64,000 nt of DNA from Myxococcales bacterium (GCA_012513515.1 JAAZCA010000029.1:62001-126000), one strand, 5' to 3'; counted from the stretch's first letter, positions 1 to 9,127 are shown. The notes: a model not told the origin generated them from the letters alone. Made by a program: numbers and translations.

Positions 1-2
1 GA

Positions 3-1340
3 AACCTTCCGCATACGGATAAAGAAATAAATGACATGCTCGCAACCGTCGGGCTCCGCGATATCGAAGAGCTCTTCAGGGGTATCCCCGAAACGATGAG
101 ATGCAGGGAAAAGCTCAGGCTGGGTGACGGGATGTCCGAACAGGAACTGGTTGCGCATCTGCGCGAACTCGCATCAAAAAACGACCCCCTCTCCGGAGGG
201 GTTTCGTTTATCGGCGCCGGCGCTTACAGGCACTACGTCCCAACCGCTGTCTCCGAACTCGCATCTCGCTCCGAATTCGTAACGCCATACACCCCTTACC
301 AGCCTGAAATCAGCCAGGGAACCCTCCAGGTGCTCTACGAATATCAAACTATGATAGCCAGGCTCTTCGCAATGGATGTCTCCAACGCCTCCCACTACAG
401 CGGAGCTACGGCGTGCGCCGATGCCTGCCTGATGGCCAAGCGCGTTGGCAAGCGCAGGACCAAAATCATAGTTCCGGATTCTCTGCATCCGGAATACAGA
501 AGGGTTTTAAAGACGGTGCTGACAAGCGAAACCGATGTCACTGAGCTCCCATCGAGTTCGTCGGGGCTGATAGACAGAAAGTCGCTATCATACGCTCTCG
601 ACGATTCTACAGCGGCGGTCCTCGCGCAGTATCCAAACTTTTTTGGCATAGTGGAAGATCTCAAGGATATCTCAGACTCCGCGCATGCAGCAGGGGCCCT
701 CTTCATAACGGTAACTCCGGAACCGCTCGCCCTCTCGATATTGAAACCTCCCGGGGAATTCGGCGCAGACATAGCGGTCGGCGAAGGGCTATCCTTCGGT
801 TTGCCGGTCTGTTTCGGCGGACCTTCACTAGGAATTTTCACATGCAGCGAAAAACTCGTCCGCCAGATGCCAGGAAGGATCTGCGGCAAAGCCTTCGACA
901 GCGAGGGGCGCCAGAGCTATACGCTCACCCTCTCCACGCGCGAACAACACATAAGGCGCGAAAAGGCCACCTCGAACATATGCTCCAATCAGGCTCTCTG
1001 CGCGACGACCGCAGCAATATATCTCTCGCTGCTCGGGCGCGAGGGGTTGAGGGAGCTCGCGCACATAAATCTCTCCCTTGCGGAGTACGCGAAGGAAAAA
1101 CTTTCGTCGACGGGAAAGGTAAGACTCCCCTTCCAGTCGACGACCTTCAATGAATTCGTCATCGAAGTAAACGGTTCGGCAGAAGATGTCATCTCCAGAC
1201 TCGCTTCGCAGAAAATATTTGCAGGAGTGAATCTCAGCCGATGGTACGAAGGAATGGAAAATAGAATTTTGGTGTGCTGCACTGAGATGACTAACACATC
1301 TGAAATCGACAGATTCGCCGAGGCGCTGAAAAACATATGA
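3..1340 (+). CDS. gcvPA: Glycine dehydrogenase (decarboxylating) subunit 1, 5'-partial
   Basis: This is the N-terminal half of the P-protein of the glycine cleavage system. With GcvPB it decarboxylates glycine and passes the aminomethyl group to the lipoyl arm of H-protein in the cytoplasm. An ATG lies at 36, but the same frame is open back to base 3 and reads NLPHTDKEIND before it, which matches the usual GcvPA beginning. The true start is therefore upstream of the window and the gene is cut. The PLP-enzyme fold of the family is recognisable throughout (for example YTPYQPEISQGTLQ and the SNICSNQAL segment). The stop overlaps the gcvPB start by four bases (ATGA), so the two subunits are translationally coupled. 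GcvPA itself lacks the PLP lysine, as expected for this subunit. Confidence 0.95.
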   Translation, partial: NLPHTDKEINDMLATVGLRDIEELFRGIPETMRCREKLRLGDGMSEQELVAHLRELASKNDPLSGGVSFIGAGAYRHYVPTAVSELASRSEFVTPYTPYQPEISQGTLQVLYEYQTMIARLFAMDVSNASHYSGATACADACLMAKRVGKRRTKIIVPDSLHPEYRRVLKTVLTSETDVTELPSSSSGLIDRKSLSYALDDSTAAVLAQYPNFFGIVEDLKDISDSAHAAGALFITVTPEPLALSILKPPGEFGADIAVGEGLSFGLPVCFGGPSLGIFTCSEKLVRQMPGRICGKAFDSEGRQSYTLTLSTREQHIRREKATSNICSNQALCATTAAIYLSLLGREGLRELAHINLSLAEYAKEKLSSTGKVRLPFQSTTFNEFVIEVNGSAEDVISRLASQKIFAGVNLSRWYEGMENRILVCCTEMTNTSEIDRFAEALKNI

Positions 1341-2824
1341 GCGAAAAATCAAATTTCAAAAATGGTCACGGTTCATCCGGCCTCTCCCTGGAGGAGCCGA
1401 CGCTCTTCGAACAGAGCATAAAAGGAAGGCGCGGCATATCGTTGGAAAAAACGGGGCTCAAAAAAACCGACCTCGGAAAGAGCCTCGGAGCGCTTTTAAG
1501 GGAATCCCCCGCCGAGCTGCCGGAGCTTGCTGAGGTCGACATAGTCAGACACTTCACGCGCCTTTCCATCCAAAACTACAGCAAGGACCTCGGCTTCTAT
1601 CCGCTCGGATCCTGCACGATGAAGCACAATCCGCGCGTGGCCAACGCCGCTGCGGCGATCGAGGCATTTCAAAACACGCATCCCTATCAGCGCGATGAGA
1701 ATGTGCAGGGAAACCTGAAGCTCTGCCATGAGCTGGAAACGATGCTCGCTGAAATAAGCGGAATGGATTCGGTCACGCTTTGGCCCGCGGCGGGAAGCCA
1801 CGGCGAACTCACCGGCATGCTGCTGATTCGCGCATATCACACCTCAAATGGAAATCCGCGCAGCAAGGTACTCATCCCTGATTCCGCCCATGGCACGAAC
1901 CCGGCGTCGGCAGCTATATGTCACTATGAAGTCGTCACCGTAAAGTCCGGAGCGGACGGACTACTTGACCCAGATGCTGTAAGGGCTGCGATGGACGATG
2001 AAGTAGCCGCAATAATGATAACGAATCCGAACACGCTCGGCATCTTCGAGGAAAACTTCAAGGAGGTCGCCGACATCGTCCACGAAAAAGGAGGGCTCGT
2101 CTATCTGGATGGAGCCAATTTGAACGCGCTCATGGGATATGTAAAGCCCGGCGAGATCGGCGCCGACGTGATGCACTTCAACCTGCACAAGACCTTCGGC
2201 ACTCCGCACGGCGGAGGCGGCCCAGGCGCAGGACCTGTCGGAGTCGTGAAAAAGCTGGCGGAGTATCTTCCCCTTCCGCGCATCAAATTCGACGGGAAAT
2301 CCTATAGCCTCATGCGCGATGGAAAAAATTCGATCGGGATGATAAATTCCTTCTTCGGAAATTTCGGCGTCTTCATCCGCGCCTACGCATATATAAAAGA
2401 GCTTGGCTCCGACGGGCTCAAGCGCTCCACGGAAATGGCGGTTCTGAACGCCAACTATGTGAAGTCGCGCCTCAAAGGACACTTCAATCTCCCATACGAC
2501 AAACCGGTACTGCATGAATGCGTATTCGACGACAGGGTCCAGAATGAAATGGGGATAAAGACGATGGATATCGCCAAGCGCCTCATGGACTATGGCTTCC
2601 ATCCCCCTACCATCTATTTCCCGCTGATCGTCCATGGCGCGATCATGATAGAACCTACCGAAAGCGAGCCTAAGTCAATCATCGACGACTTTTGCGATGC
2701 GATGATATCCATAGCCAAGGAGTGCAGGGAAAACCCGGATGTCGTGAAAAACGCTCCGGTCCGCCCCTTCCGCCGTCGCATCGATGAGGTCCGCGCCGCA
2801 CGCGAAATCTGCCTCAGGGACTGA
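1337..2824 (+). CDS. gcvPB: Glycine dehydrogenase (decarboxylating) subunit 2
   Basis: C-terminal, PLP-binding half of the split P-protein, 495 aa, the normal length. The PLP lysine is Lys285 in HFNLHKTFGTPHGG, followed by the glycine-rich GGGGPGAGPVG segment. SHGTNPASA-type cofactor contacts are also visible around residue 190. It starts inside the last codons of gcvPA. Two-subunit P-protein is found in many Gram-positives, archaea and deltaproteobacterial lineages; E. coli has a single fused chain. gcvT and gcvH are not in the window and may lie upstream. Only 38 bp separate it from the convergent transporter gene, and I see no hairpin terminator there. Confidence 0.96.
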   Translation: MSEKSNFKNGHGSSGLSLEEPTLFEQSIKGRRGISLEKTGLKKTDLGKSLGALLRESPAELPELAEVDIVRHFTRLSIQNYSKDLGFYPLGSCTMKHNPRVANAAAAIEAFQNTHPYQRDENVQGNLKLCHELETMLAEISGMDSVTLWPAAGSHGELTGMLLIRAYHTSNGNPRSKVLIPDSAHGTNPASAAICHYEVVTVKSGADGLLDPDAVRAAMDDEVAAIMITNPNTLGIFEENFKEVADIVHEKGGLVYLDGANLNALMGYVKPGEIGADVMHFNLHKTFGTPHGGGGPGAGPVGVVKKLAEYLPLPRIKFDGKSYSLMRDGKNSIGMINSFFGNFGVFIRAYAYIKELGSDGLKRSTEMAVLNANYVKSRLKGHFNLPYDKPVLHECVFDDRVQNEMGIKTMDIAKRLMDYGFHPPTIYFPLIVHGAIMIEPTESEPKSIIDDFCDAMISIAKECRENPDVVKNAPVRPFRRRIDEVRAAREICLRD

Positions 2825-2862
2825 CGTTTTGGGGGAGATAAATGGTACACATCCACGGATAA

Positions 2863-5067
2863 TCAGGAAAATATTTCGCTGAATTTGATATCTTGGCCGA
2901 TCAAAATAGCAGCCAGCAGCGGATACCCTTCCGTTCTCTGCATGAACTCCTCATAGTAGCTGGCATATTGCTCGTCGCTCTCATCTTCCCCAGGAGCCTT
3001 GATCCCAAGCATGACCAGATCCGCCCCCTGCGAAGATTCCTTGATTGTAGTGGCAAGCGGAGAATCGCCATACGGATGCACGATCGTTTCTAGATCTGCA
3101 ATCAGCCTAGCGCTTTTAGTAAATCCAGCCGTCTCCATTTCAAAGGATTCCTTCTCCCTGTCGTCCCTGACGACGGTCTTAAGGCTAAGGCGCGAGCCTC
3201 TCCATTCCGGGCTCGTCTGAAGGAGATAGCTGAGAACCAACATCAAATTCGCATTATTGCGACGCCCTCCCCACCAGCATATGATTTTTCTGAGTTTCCT
3301 GTGCGGCAGCTCTTGGTCGCGATTTTCCCTTACAATAACTAGGTTGCGTTTAGCGGCATAGACCATCTTTATTATCTTAGCAAACTCAATCGAACGCCCC
3401 GGCTCGTCGCTGGCGCCTATAAATACAGTATTTGGAGTCAGAGGCCCTATCCCGTAAGCGGAGATCAAAGTCTTCACACCTGAAAGGCGATCAGTCGCCT
3501 TGATCACCTCGACAAGAGAAGGAATCTTTTTTTCCTTTAGATAAGTCATCACGACCTTCTCCATGGCTATCACCTTCTCTTCCCTGATGGAATCGTCGTC
3601 GTGTATTGAAGCCGTCGTCATGAACCCCTTGCCGTGCGATATCGCGTCTGCAAGTTCGATAAGATACATCCTCTTTGTCGGCGAACCACTTAAGACCAGT
3701 ATGTTCGGCCTCCAGGTCTTTGCATGCTCCTCTGATTCGATGAGTTTGAAGATAGAATATCTTGAGAGTGCGAGATAAACGCTCCTTCTAATATCTATCC
3801 ATCCACTCGCAAATTTTCTCTTAGCGACAAAATAATATATTCCCGCCACGACTATGGCAGATATGAATGTGGCTCCAGCGCTGATCATGAACATCACAAC
3901 CATACATAGCGCCGACCCAAGCAGCGCTATGGGCCATGGCGTCCTGAATGCCGGTCTCCATGATGGATTGCCTATCATACCTTCAAGGGCAGCGACCAAA
4001 TTCAAGGCTGCGTAAGTAACCAGAAAAAACATGGTAAGGACTGGAGCTATTGCATCCAAATCGCCCATGAGTATAGCGGCAAGCGCGATAAAGAAGGCAA
4101 AGGCCGTGGCAACTCTGGGGGTATCTCTTTTCGAATGCCCCTTTCCCAAAAAGGATGGCATCGTCTTGTCCCTCGCCAGAGCCTGCAGCGTGCGAGGCGC
4201 CCCCAAAAGGCTCCCCAGGGAGCTGGACAAACTTGCTCCCCAGACTCCAGCTATGATGAGCCATCTCCATCTGGCAACTTTTTCTACAATATACAGATCG
4301 CTACGCAAAAGGTCTTCAGATACAAAGACCCTAAGCAATATTGGAATAGCAAGGTACACCACATATCCAAGCAGCACTGCAGAAATCGTACCTATTGGGA
4401 TGGAACGCCCGGGCTCCTTTAGATCACCAGACATCGAAAGACCAGCCTCAGCGCCTGTTACCGCCGGGAAAAAGACGGCAAAAACTACCCAAAAATTCTC
4501 CACTTCGGGGATAGCATTTACTGAAGCAATGTCATGATTCCCAAAAATCCCGAGAAAAAATGAAAATAGGGACGCTATTATAACGACGAGGATGAACATT
4601 GAGGCCTTGAGGGCGATATCGGCTGAAAGATATGCAAGCAAGGTCATCAATATAAGACTTACAACAGCAACTATTGTTACCGGGATTCCAGGAGCTATCA
4701 TCCTCATGGATTCGGCAAATCCTGAAATGTAGAATGCAATTCCTATCGCCCTGGCAAAAAAGAGGGGGATCCCTATTGCAGCTCCTGCCTCCACTCCAAG
4801 CGAACGCGAAATCATGAAATACGCCCCGCCGGCACCAACCCGCATGTTAGTAGCAATAGAGGAGATCGAAAATGCGGTAATGAGAGTTATAGCGCTTGAA
4901 ACCGAAACTATAAAGATCGTTCCGAATATACCAACATTTCCGACCACCCACCCCATCCTCAGATACATTATCACGCCAAAGATGGTGAGCACACTGGGGA
5001 GAAAGACCCCCTTGAAGGTGCCAAACTGGTTTTTGCCCTTTTTGATTTCAGATTCTCTGTTTGACAT
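2863..5067 (-). CDS. SLC12-type cation-chloride cotransporter homologue (APC superfamily)
   Basis: An inner-membrane secondary transporter of 734 aa. The first ~430 residues form about twelve hydrophobic helices and begin with FGTFKGVFLPSVLTIFGVIM, the signature opening of the Na-K-Cl/K-Cl cotransporter family, where TM1 is broken by a glycine. Residues ~450-734 are a soluble domain that starts RPNILVLSGSP, as in the cytoplasmic C-terminus of SLC12 proteins. Substrates cannot be read from sequence; K+, Na+ and Cl- are the family's ions, and amino acids are an alternative within the superfamily. The gene stands alone, convergent with gcvPB. Its ATG has no Shine-Dalgarno sequence (CTTCCCTC precedes it), and a TATTGT -10-like hexamer lies only 11 nt upstream, so the message may be nearly leaderless. 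Confidence 0.85.
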   Translation of the reverse strand: MSNRESEIKKGKNQFGTFKGVFLPSVLTIFGVIMYLRMGWVVGNVGIFGTIFIVSVSSAITLITAFSISSIATNMRVGAGGAYFMISRSLGVEAGAAIGIPLFFARAIGIAFYISGFAESMRMIAPGIPVTIVAVVSLILMTLLAYLSADIALKASMFILVVIIASLFSFFLGIFGNHDIASVNAIPEVENFWVVFAVFFPAVTGAEAGLSMSGDLKEPGRSIPIGTISAVLLGYVVYLAIPILLRVFVSEDLLRSDLYIVEKVARWRWLIIAGVWGASLSSSLGSLLGAPRTLQALARDKTMPSFLGKGHSKRDTPRVATAFAFFIALAAILMGDLDAIAPVLTMFFLVTYAALNLVAALEGMIGNPSWRPAFRTPWPIALLGSALCMVVMFMISAGATFISAIVVAGIYYFVAKRKFASGWIDIRRSVYLALSRYSIFKLIESEEHAKTWRPNILVLSGSPTKRMYLIELADAISHGKGFMTTASIHDDDSIREEKVIAMEKVVMTYLKEKKIPSLVEVIKATDRLSGVKTLISAYGIGPLTPNTVFIGASDEPGRSIEFAKIIKMVYAAKRNLVIVRENRDQELPHRKLRKIICWWGGRRNNANLMLVLSYLLQTSPEWRGSRLSLKTVVRDDREKESFEMETAGFTKSARLIADLETIVHPYGDSPLATTIKESSQGADLVMLGIKAPGEDESDEQYASYYEEFMQRTEGYPLLAAILIGQDIKFSEIFS

Positions 5068-5123
5068 GAGGGAAGATTACAATATCGCACAAAAACCAGC
5101 AACCAATTACGAAGGTTGGTTAT

Positions 5124-5204
5124 AGAAGCTAGAATCTAGAAGTGAGAAGCGAGATTTCTACAGGCGAGATTTTTCTAGCTTCTAGCCTCTCGCTTCTAGC
5201 TTCT
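5124..5204. repeat. Imperfect inverted repeat built of TAGAAGC/GAGAAGC units
   Basis: The left arm begins AGAAGCTAGA at 5124 and the right arm ends TCTAGCTTCT at 5204. Between them are degenerate copies of AGAAGYKAGA and their complements (AGAAGCGAGA, TCTCGCTTCT). The segment can fold into a long, imperfect hairpin. It lies just upstream of the transporter gene on its strand and encodes nothing I recognise. Confidence 0.6.
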
Positions 5205-5224
5205 GTTTTTCCCAGTCACGGTTG

Positions 5225-5342
5225 TTGCGGGATCCCCGATTAAAGCACTCGGGGATGACAACCTTCTCGTCACTCGGGGATGACGACCACACTATCATTC
5301 CCGCGGTCTTAAGCCGCCGCCTTTGGCGGGGCAGGCGGGAAT
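5225..5342. repeat. REP-like palindromic intergenic element
   Basis: Contains two identical 13-mers, ACTCGGGGATGAC (5247-5259 and 5272-5284), preceded by the partly complementary ATCCCCGAT. A nested palindrome follows: ATTCCCGC at 5297-5304 pairs with GCGGGAAT at 5335-5342, with an inner CCGCC-TTT-GGCGG hairpin. The architecture resembles extragenic palindromic (REP-type) elements that recur between genes. No other copy occurs in this window. Confidence 0.6.
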
Positions 5343-5410
5343 CCCGTTCTGACCGTTCACCAGTTACGAGTCACTAGTCACGCCTGTTACGGGAGGGGTC
5401 GAATCCTGAT

Positions 5411-5510
5411 CGCTGATCTTTGATCAGCATTTTGTAAGATTAGCTTATATTCGAAAACATCCTTATTAAGATTAAGATCAGGATCAAGATTAAGATGAAG
5501 ATTAAGATGC
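5411..5510. repeat. Dispersed hairpin + AAGATT hexamer repeat, copy A
   Basis: Opens with the perfect hairpin GCTGATC-TTT-GATCAGC, continues with a conserved ~20 nt (TTTTGTAAGATTAGCTTATA) and ends in six to seven 6-nt units (AAGATT, AAGATC, AGGATC, AAGATG). The first 40 nt differ at one base from copy B at 52861. The remainder of the gap to 5606 holds a GGTCAATGG...CCATTGTC palindromic motif and no gene. Confidence 0.8.
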
Positions 5511-5606
5511 GGAAAGGATTTTTTCTCAACCTCAGCCGGAACCTATTTTTTCGGTCAATGGTCTAATGATCCATTGTCAATCGTCATCGATCACGGTTGT
5601 GAACAG

Positions 5607-6431
5607 TCAAAGATAAACTGTGAATGTCCAGCTCATGCGCAGGATGCCGTCGTCATCAACGAACTTCGAGGGCGGGGTTGAAAATGGCGACGAGGCCCTG
5701 ACGGTTCGAAGCGCCTCCTCGTCATAGCCCGCTATACCGGAACTTCTGAATACGAAGAGTTCAGAGAGTTCTCCGTTTTTGTCCACGCTGACGCCCAGCA
5801 CAACCTCCACCGAGCCGACCGAAACATGATTCGATGAAAAATAGTTGCTCAGAGAGGGGGCAGGATTGAAGGTCATTCTAAATGCGCGTTTCATCCTGAC
5901 GAAATAATCCACATCCGGATACCTGAGAACATTGAGATAAGTCCTCGCTCCACGCTTGAAGTCCGGAAAAAAATCTCCTGAAGGGGAAGCAGAATCGCCG
6001 CTCCTCTTACCCGAGCCATCCTTCCCCTCCTGAAAATCCTTTCTATTGACCGCAAATATATCTTTTTTGGGAGCCTTCTCGGATCTCAGTGGGCCAGCCT
6101 CCTGCGCCTGCGGCCTTTTCTGCGCCCTCCCATCTCCGCCTTTTTTAGCGACTGCACCGGTGGCCACGCTTTCCTCTTTGACGGAGCTGTCGTACATCCC
6201 CAAAAATTTCGGCTTGTCGGGTTTTTTATCTAGATCGGGTTTGTCGATGTCAGCGATCCTCAGATCCCTCGCATCAATGCTCTTGAGGTCTATCGGAATA
6301 ACTTCGACCACATCCTCCTCGAACTTCGGAACTCTGGCAAAATATTGTGCTGAAAAAATAAGAAGCAGGTGAAGTATCAACGATACCAGAATAAACGGCC
6401 ATATCTCCTGTTTTTCCCGAATTTCCTTCAG
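5607..6431 (-). CDS. TonB-like energy-transducing / TonB C-terminal domain protein
   Basis: Predicted to span the inner membrane and reach across the periplasm to an outer-membrane partner. The N-terminus has a short basic cytoplasmic stretch, then one hydrophobic helix (WPFILVSLILHLLLIFSA). A charged, low-complexity Lys/Pro/Gly linker follows (~60-150), then a C-terminal TonB/TolA-type fold (VEVVLGVSVDKNGELSELFVFRSSG...YDEEALRTVR). The first ATG/TTG-type codon in frame (TTG, 6380) would delete half the membrane helix. The frame is open back to a CTG at 6429-6431 placed 4 nt after AGGAGG, so I choose CTG as the start (274 aa). The stop of recO is 8 bp upstream. Last gene of the rlmN-mtnP-recO operon; no exbB/exbD here. 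Confidence 0.75.
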   Translation of the reverse strand: MKEIREKQEIWPFILVSLILHLLLIFSAQYFARVPKFEEDVVEVIPIDLKSIDARDLRIADIDKPDLDKKPDKPKFLGMYDSSVKEESVATGAVAKKGGDGRAQKRPQAQEAGPLRSEKAPKKDIFAVNRKDFQEGKDGSGKRSGDSASPSGDFFPDFKRGARTYLNVLRYPDVDYFVRMKRAFRMTFNPAPSLSNYFSSNHVSVGSVEVVLGVSVDKNGELSELFVFRSSGIAGYDEEALRTVRASSPFSTPPSKFVDDDGILRMSWTFTVYL

Positions 6432-6439
6432 AGTTCCTC

Positions 6440-7156
6440 CTAAAGCGCTCTGTATTTCAGCGGTCGGCCGAGTATGTGATCTGAATATCTGCTCAGTACT
6501 GCAAAGGCCGCCTCGGCTGCGCAGCGTTCTATCCGGTGTTCCCCGAGGGCGGTGATTCGCAGTGCGTCAGCAGCGACACCGGTAAGAGGGAGGCGCGCCC
6601 CTACGCTCGAAGAGCATGAGGAACAGACGAAACCGCCATGATCGAGATCGAATGACCAGCCCCTGTTGGAGGCAAACCCTTCATCGCACATAAGGCATTT
6701 TGACAGCTCCGGCGTGAAACCGCAGCGCATCAGCCACTTGAATTCGAAGATCAGCGAGGTGCCCGGGGTGGGATCGTTCTCGCCAAGCCATAGCAAATAT
6801 CTGTCGAGCAGTTTGAATTTCGATTCGGAGACCTGGTGAGGCTGTAAAAAGGCCGACGCGAGTTCGACCGCCCTCCCCATCGCATTGATCCTCTCTATCG
6901 ACCTGAGCATTCCGTCGATGGGACGAAGCGGGTCGGCACGATCTATGCGCACGAGCTCAGAGGATGGTCTCTCCACGAACTGGACATCCACGAACATCCC
7001 CGGCTCGAGCGATCCGGCAAAACGCTTTCTGGAGGCGCGCGCCGATTTCGCAAGGCCGCTCATCTTTCCGAATTCCCTGGAGAAGAAGGTGACGATCAGG
7101 TCGGAATCGCCGTACGGTATCCTCTTGAGAATTATAGCTGTAGAGTTTTTCTGCAT
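6440..7156 (-). CDS. recO: DNA repair protein RecO
   Basis: Recombination mediator that helps load RecA onto SSB-coated DNA in the RecF pathway. The N-terminal OB-fold is recognisable (AIILKRIPYGDSDLIVTFFSREFG), followed by a helical domain and a CxxC...CxxC zinc motif (CLMCDEGF and CSSC), which many but not all RecO proteins keep. The frame is open to 7321 inside mtnP, but the family begins at MQKNSTAII (7156, 238 aa). An ATG-ATG pair at 7177/7174 is the alternative, and neither has a strong Shine-Dalgarno. It lies 62 bp after mtnP and just before the TonB-like gene. Confidence 0.88.
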   Translation of the reverse strand: MQKNSTAIILKRIPYGDSDLIVTFFSREFGKMSGLAKSARASRKRFAGSLEPGMFVDVQFVERPSSELVRIDRADPLRPIDGMLRSIERINAMGRAVELASAFLQPHQVSESKFKLLDRYLLWLGENDPTPGTSLIFEFKWLMRCGFTPELSKCLMCDEGFASNRGWSFDLDHGGFVCSSCSSSVGARLPLTGVAADALRITALGEHRIERCAAEAAFAVLSRYSDHILGRPLKYRAL

Positions 7157-7218
7157 CGCACCGCCGTCGGTCATCATTTTTCCGGGGAGACAAAAGATAT
7201 CCGTCCCCAGATGAAACT

Positions 7219-8082
7219 CTATTTCAGGTATTTCCCGGCTATCAGCGCAAGGCGACGGCGGGCCTCCGGGGAGATTCCATCCGGTGAGGTCATTATCGAA
7301 TTGGCAAGTGCGCTGCCGCACCCGCAGTCCCCGCTAAAATCGCCGGATTTGAAGAGCTCGCGGACGGTCTTTTGTGCCATCGCCACATTTTTCTGCAGCG
7401 TAGCCAGAACCATCGAGGTATCGACCGCCCCCTCCTCCTCGTGCCAGCAGTCATAATCGGTGACGAGGGCAATAGTCGCATAGCAGATCTCGGCCTCACG
7501 GGCGAGCTTCGCTTCTTGGTAATTGGTCATGCCGATGACATCCACTCCCCAGCCGCGATAAACATTGGATTCCGCCCTGGAGGAGAACATCGGCCCTTCG
7601 ATGCAGACATAAGTTCCGCCCTCGTGAACGGTAGCTCCCGCGACCTTGCACGCCTTTACCGCCTCGTGCTTCAAAACGGGACAGACAGGATCTGCGAAGG
7701 CGACGTGCGCCACGATCCCGTCCTCGAAGAAGGTATCCTTGCGCATCTTCGTCCGATCGATGAACTGATCCACGACGACGAACTCCCCAGGATGAAGTTT
7801 CTCCTTCATGGAACCGACCGCCGAGACCGATAAGATCCTGTCAACACCGAGTTCCTTCATAGCGTGGATATTCGCACGGTAATTTATCTGATGAGGTGGA
7901 ACTCTGTGCCCCCTGCCATGCCTTGGAAGAAATACGAAGCGGCGCCCCTCCAGCTCGCTCAGGATGAAGGCGTCGGAAGGTTCGCCGAATGGAGTCGGCA
8001 CCCTTTTCTCTTCGATAGTCTTCACACCTTCCATCTGATACAAACCGCTCCCTCCGATTATTCCGATCAACGATTCAGACAT
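7219..8082 (-). CDS. mtnP: S-methyl-5'-thioadenosine phosphorylase
   Basis: Cleaves 5'-methylthioadenosine (from polyamine and AHL-type syntheses) with phosphate to adenine and methylthioribose-1-phosphate, in purine and methionine salvage. At 287 aa it matches the hexameric/trimeric MTAP family: phosphate-binding GGSGLY at the N-terminus, PRHGRGHRVPPHQINYRANI, and SVSAVGSMKEKLHPGEFV. The substrate segment EGPMFSSRAES plus MTNYQEAKLAREAEICYA is also typical. The closely related purine nucleoside phosphorylases are the alternative. The start codon overlaps the end of rlmN by 8 bp. Confidence 0.92.
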   Translation of the reverse strand: MSESLIGIIGGSGLYQMEGVKTIEEKRVPTPFGEPSDAFILSELEGRRFVFLPRHGRGHRVPPHQINYRANIHAMKELGVDRILSVSAVGSMKEKLHPGEFVVVDQFIDRTKMRKDTFFEDGIVAHVAFADPVCPVLKHEAVKACKVAGATVHEGGTYVCIEGPMFSSRAESNVYRGWGVDVIGMTNYQEAKLAREAEICYATIALVTDYDCWHEEEGAVDTSMVLATLQKNVAMAQKTVRELFKSGDFSGDCGCGSALANSIMTSPDGISPEARRRLALIAGKYLK

Positions 8083-9127
8083 TTTTCTTTCCTCCCTTAG
8101 AAAACCTATCCGCAGCCAGCTGGCCGCAGGCAGCCATGATATCGCGCCCGCGACTCGCGCGAATGTTGGTCTGTATGCCGCAGTTATAGAGATACTCGCT
8201 CCACCACTCCACGGTACTCGAATCCGGTGAACGGAATTGTGACCCTTCGAATGGATTAAAGGGTATCAAATTTATCTTCGCATCGACCCCCTTGAGGAGT
8301 GACACCAGCCTCTTCGCATCGGACTCGGAATCGTTGACTCCGCCGAGCATCACGTACTCAAAAGTTATCCTGTGCCTCGAACGCTTCGTGTAACCATGGC
8401 AGAAATCCATAATTTTTGCTATCGGATATTTTTTATTGATCGGCATCAGCCTGTTTCGCACATCGTCCGAAGATGCGTTGAGGGATATCGCGATCTTCAC
8501 GTCGAACTCCCTGGAGAAGCGGTCGAGTTCGGGGATGAGCCCGCAGGTGGAAAGCGTTATCCTGCGGCGCGACATCGCCAGCCCGCTATCATCGCAGAAG
8601 ATCCGTATCGCCCCGGCAACCCCATCATAATTCTCCAGCGGCTCTCCCATCCCCATAAGCACTACGTTGGTGACAGGATTTTCACTCCCCCTCATCGCGA
8701 TGAGGAGCTGTGAAACTATTTCACCCTGGGTGAGATTGCGCGTAAAACCCATCGAACCGGTGCGGCAGAAGGCACACCCCATAAGACAGCCGACCTGAGT
8801 CGATATGCATACGGTGGTGCGCCCGTCGCCGGCAGGAATCAATACGCACTCAACGATCGCGCCATCGCTTTTTGCTCTACACAGAAGCTTCCTGGTGCCG
8901 TCGGAGGATCCATGCACCGCGTCAACTTCTATAGGGTCAACCTCACAGATCGCATTCAGCCTGGATCTTCCATCCCTTGAGATGTTTGTCATGGCATCCA
9001 CCGAATCAGTATGTTTCTGGTATATCCATTGCGCTATCTGCGCAGCAGCAAAAGGTTTGAGACCAGCCTCCTCGGCAAGCCCCTTCAAGGAATCAAGTGA
9101 GAGATCGGTCAAAAATCGTTTCATCAT
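8075..9127 (-). CDS. rlmN: Dual-specificity rRNA/tRNA adenine C2-methyltransferase RlmN
   Basis: Radical-SAM enzyme that methylates C2 of A2503 in 23S rRNA and A37 of some tRNAs, affecting accuracy and sensitivity to peptidyl-transferase antibiotics. The iron-sulfur cluster cysteines are C114, C118 and C121 in CLMGCAFC. The C-terminal mechanistic cysteine lies in MAACGQLA. The RKLLCR and MGMGEPLENYD segments are diagnostic. 350 aa is normal. GGGAG sits 5 nt before the ATG. First gene of a four-gene operon. Confidence 0.95.
   Translation of the reverse strand: MMKRFLTDLSLDSLKGLAEEAGLKPFAAAQIAQWIYQKHTDSVDAMTNISRDGRSRLNAICEVDPIEVDAVHGSSDGTRKLLCRAKSDGAIVECVLIPAGDGRTTVCISTQVGCLMGCAFCRTGSMGFTRNLTQGEIVSQLLIAMRGSENPVTNVVLMGMGEPLENYDGVAGAIRIFCDDSGLAMSRRRITLSTCGLIPELDRFSREFDVKIAISLNASSDDVRNRLMPINKKYPIAKIMDFCHGYTKRSRHRITFEYVMLGGVNDSESDAKRLVSLLKGVDAKINLIPFNPFEGSQFRSPDSSTVEWWSEYLYNCGIQTNIRASRGRDIMAACGQLAADRFSKGGKKNV

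Noticed and set aside
2825-2862. Terminator between gcvPB and the transporter gene
   Set aside because: No inverted repeat or T-run could be found in these 38 bp.
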